Notes under the pieces: generated by a model
Databases searched by the model: none
Told to the model about the DNA's origin: nothing
Seen by the model: the letters and a program-made list of their open reading frames with translations, nothing else
Shown here: piece by piece, positions 62,101 through 64,000 of the stretch
Numbering within the stretch: position 1 is the first letter of the stretch
Layout of the letters: every line of letters starts with the position of its first letter
Program-made: the position numbers and the translations under genes
Origin: Psilocybe azurescens
Lineage: Eukaryota; Basidiomycota; Agaricomycetes; Agaricales; Agrocybaceae
NCBI GenBank assembly: GCA_023853785.1
Contig: JAJIRX010000792.1
Coordinates: forward strand, 99,665 to 163,664
Reading direction: 5' to 3'
Length of the DNA stretch: 64,000 bases

Positions 62101-64000
62101 TATGGGTAGAGCAGTTGCAAATGTGTGGACAATTGAGTTTCAAAGCGAGGCCTCCCACATATGCACATGATTGTATTTTTGCATCCTGATCACAAGCTTC
62201 GCACACCTGAAGATGTCGACAGCCTTATTTCAGCTGAATTTCCAGATGAAGAGGAAGAGCCAGAACTCTTTGAATTGGTCAAGAAATTCATGGTCCATAC
62301 TCCATGCAATGGTGACACCACTGCTCAATGTCATGTGAATGGAAAATGTTCAAAATGTTTTCCCAAGCCTTATCGTGATCAGACCACTGTCAATGAAGAC
62401 TCTTATGCAAATCTCAGGAGACGTGACACTGGAAAGGAGTTTGACATTGGTGGTGGAAAAAGGCTGATAATCGCTGGGTTGTTGCTCACTGCCGTTATCT
62501 TATCTGGAAATATCGCTGTCATATCAATGTTGAATCTATAGCATCTATCAAGGCCATCAAATACATCTACAAATATGTCTATAAGGGCCATGATCGCATT
62601 ACTACAGAGTTTGGACGCTGTCAAGATGAGGTCAAGCTATATCTTGATGCACGATATGTTTCTGCATGTGAAGGACTTTGGCGCATTTTTCACTTCCACA
62701 TGCATCAAGAACATCCACCTATTGTTCGCCTTCAGATTCATTTGCCTGATCAACAAATGGTTACATGGAATGAAGACCAGGCACTAAATGTTCAGGAGGT
62801 TTTGGATCGCAATGCAGGCAAAGACACCAAGCTCACTGCTTATTTCAAAGCCAATATACAATATGAGGAAGCCAGAAATACTCTTTATCAGGATTTTCCT
62901 GCCAAATTTGTCTGGAAGGGAAAACAGCGCAAATGGGCTCCAAGACAGCGACAATTTGCAATAGGGCGTATGTACATGCCCATCCAAGTTCAGGAGAGCG
63001 CTTTTATCTCAGAACTCTGCTGACCTGTGTCAAGGGTGCTACATCTTTTGTTGATCTCCGAACAGTTGATGGCACTGTATATGAAACATTTCGTGAGGCC
63101 TGCATACATCGAGGACTTTTAGAGGATGATAATGAGTGGAAGCAGTGTTTGGAAGAGGCTGGATATATGGCAAGTGGACGACAACTTCGCAATCTTTTGT
63201 GACTATTCTTCGAGACTGCACACCATCAAATCCTGCTGCACTCTGGGATCAATTTAAAGACAAGATTTGTGATGATCTGCGACATGCTCTTATCTCCAAA
63301 CATATCCAACAAGACCCCACTGAAGCACAAGTGTTTGATTATGGCCTTTTCTCATTGACCAACTTCTTCGCACTACCAACAAAAACTTGAAGAGTTTGCA
63401 GGAATGCCATTGCCTCAAGAAGATTGGGCTGCTGCTATAGGAAATAGATTGATTGCAGAGCAGAGAAACTATGACAGAGACAATCAATCTGTTCTGGCTC
63501 AACAGCGAATTCCTACTCTCAATCATGGGCAACGTTCAGCATTTGATACTATTGTGGCAGCAGTTGAAAGCAAGAGTGGTCAATGTTTCTTTCTTCATGG
63601 TCCAGGAGGTACAGGAAAAACTTATGTACAACACCTGTGCTACTTTCTGCGTGGTGAAGGGAAAATAGTGCTTTGTGTGGCTTCATCTGGCATTGCATCT
63701 CTGCTTCTTATTGGTGGTCGGACATCACATTCAACTTTCAAAATTCCTATCAACATTCATGAGGACTCTACATGCAGTATTGGTCGCACTTCTGATTTGG
63801 CAGAGCTTATTCAACGCACTGATTTGGTGATATGGGATGAAGCTCCTATGCAAAACCGTTATATTCATGAGGCTGTGGACCGCACTTTCAAGGATATCCG
63901 TAACTCTGACAAGCCATTTGGAGGACTTACTGTTGTGTTTGGTGGAGACTTCAAGCAAATTCTTCCTGTTGTTGTGAAAGGATCAAGAGCACAAATTGTT
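59119..64000 (+). mobile_element. Autonomous-type Helitron, cut by the window end
   Basis: Begins TCTATAATATAAGAGAGCAC directly after the previous element's last base. The leader has no gene to about 59800. The transposase-helicase gene then runs to the end of the window. The 3' end is not in the window. Confidence 0.85.
59803..64000 (+). CDS. Helitron Rep/PIF1-helicase protein (partial, with frame changes)
   Basis: Rolling-circle transposase. The N-terminus may come from a start codon split by an intron (AT 59803-59804, intron, then G at the next exon): PETPPNTPRRVRIAAQRSE. A Pro/Ala-rich region follows, with a duplicated unit (FNGVQYNNLPANLAQLLAAV). Next come a zinc-type motif CANCGALHWM, FRNHIRQYNNALAMTSLGV and GPYVFKVQGRLTHRAGSLLP of the Helitron-like N domain. 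The HUH motif is LPHMHMIVFLHPDHK near 62150-62200. The two-tyrosine motif is IKYIYKYVYKGHD near 62555-62595. The helicase has Walker A HGPGGTGKTY (63599-63622) and Walker B VIWDEAPMQN. About ten frame changes occur, some in runs (CAAAG at 62141-62145), so activity cannot be judged. Continues past the window. Confidence 0.82.

Overview
The window is nuclear DNA of a filamentous basidiomycete, most likely an Agaricomycete. Genes are dense and broken by many introns of about 45-70 bp with GT...AG ends. F-box genes recur, a Helitron lies at the right end, and housekeeping proteins (H2A/H2B, FKBP12, a complex I CHCH subunit, Get5, an SRRM1-type PWI protein) look fungal. I saw no bacterial or viral gene blocks, CRISPR arrays or convincing tRNAs.

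Layout. 0.7-7 kb: a RAD51-paralogue-like gene with degenerate Walker motifs, a decayed coding remnant, an aldo/keto reductase, a macro-domain-like gene and a deleted F-box copy. 7.2-10.4 kb: no supportable gene. 10.4-18 kb: an OPT transporter, an F-box gene, and a divergent H2B/H2A pair whose shared promoter has three ACGCGT boxes. 18-23.2 kb: a galactonate-dehydratase-like enzyme and a secreted GH30 galactanase, both on the minus strand, with a TA-flanked MITE-like element between them. 24-31.3 kb: one large ABCC transporter. 31.4-43 kb: mostly housekeeping, namely a small LRAT-like protein, SRRM1-like PWI protein, a membrane protein, NDUFS5-like complex I subunit, Get5 and FKBP12. 43.3-52.6 kb: a head-to-head F-box pair (one intact, one dead), an acyl-CoA-synthetase-like enzyme, another F-box gene and a small membrane protein. 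53-56.3 kb: two divergent genes I do not recognise. 56.6-64 kb: mobile DNA, with an inverted-repeat element and then two Helitrons placed end to end; the second encodes Rep and PIF1-type helicase domains and runs off the window.

Many otherwise conserved genes carry single-base frame changes, mostly inside homopolymer runs. They occur in housekeeping genes as well as transposons, so I treat most of them as probable consensus errors rather than gene death. Coordinates for multi-exon genes run from start codon to stop codon and include introns; they were read by eye.

Possible functional links are a galactan/galactonate pair (GH30 plus dehydratase), cell-cycle control of the histone pair, and dual cytosolic/mitochondrial use of the FKBP12 gene through a second in-frame start. 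These are inferences from sequence alone.
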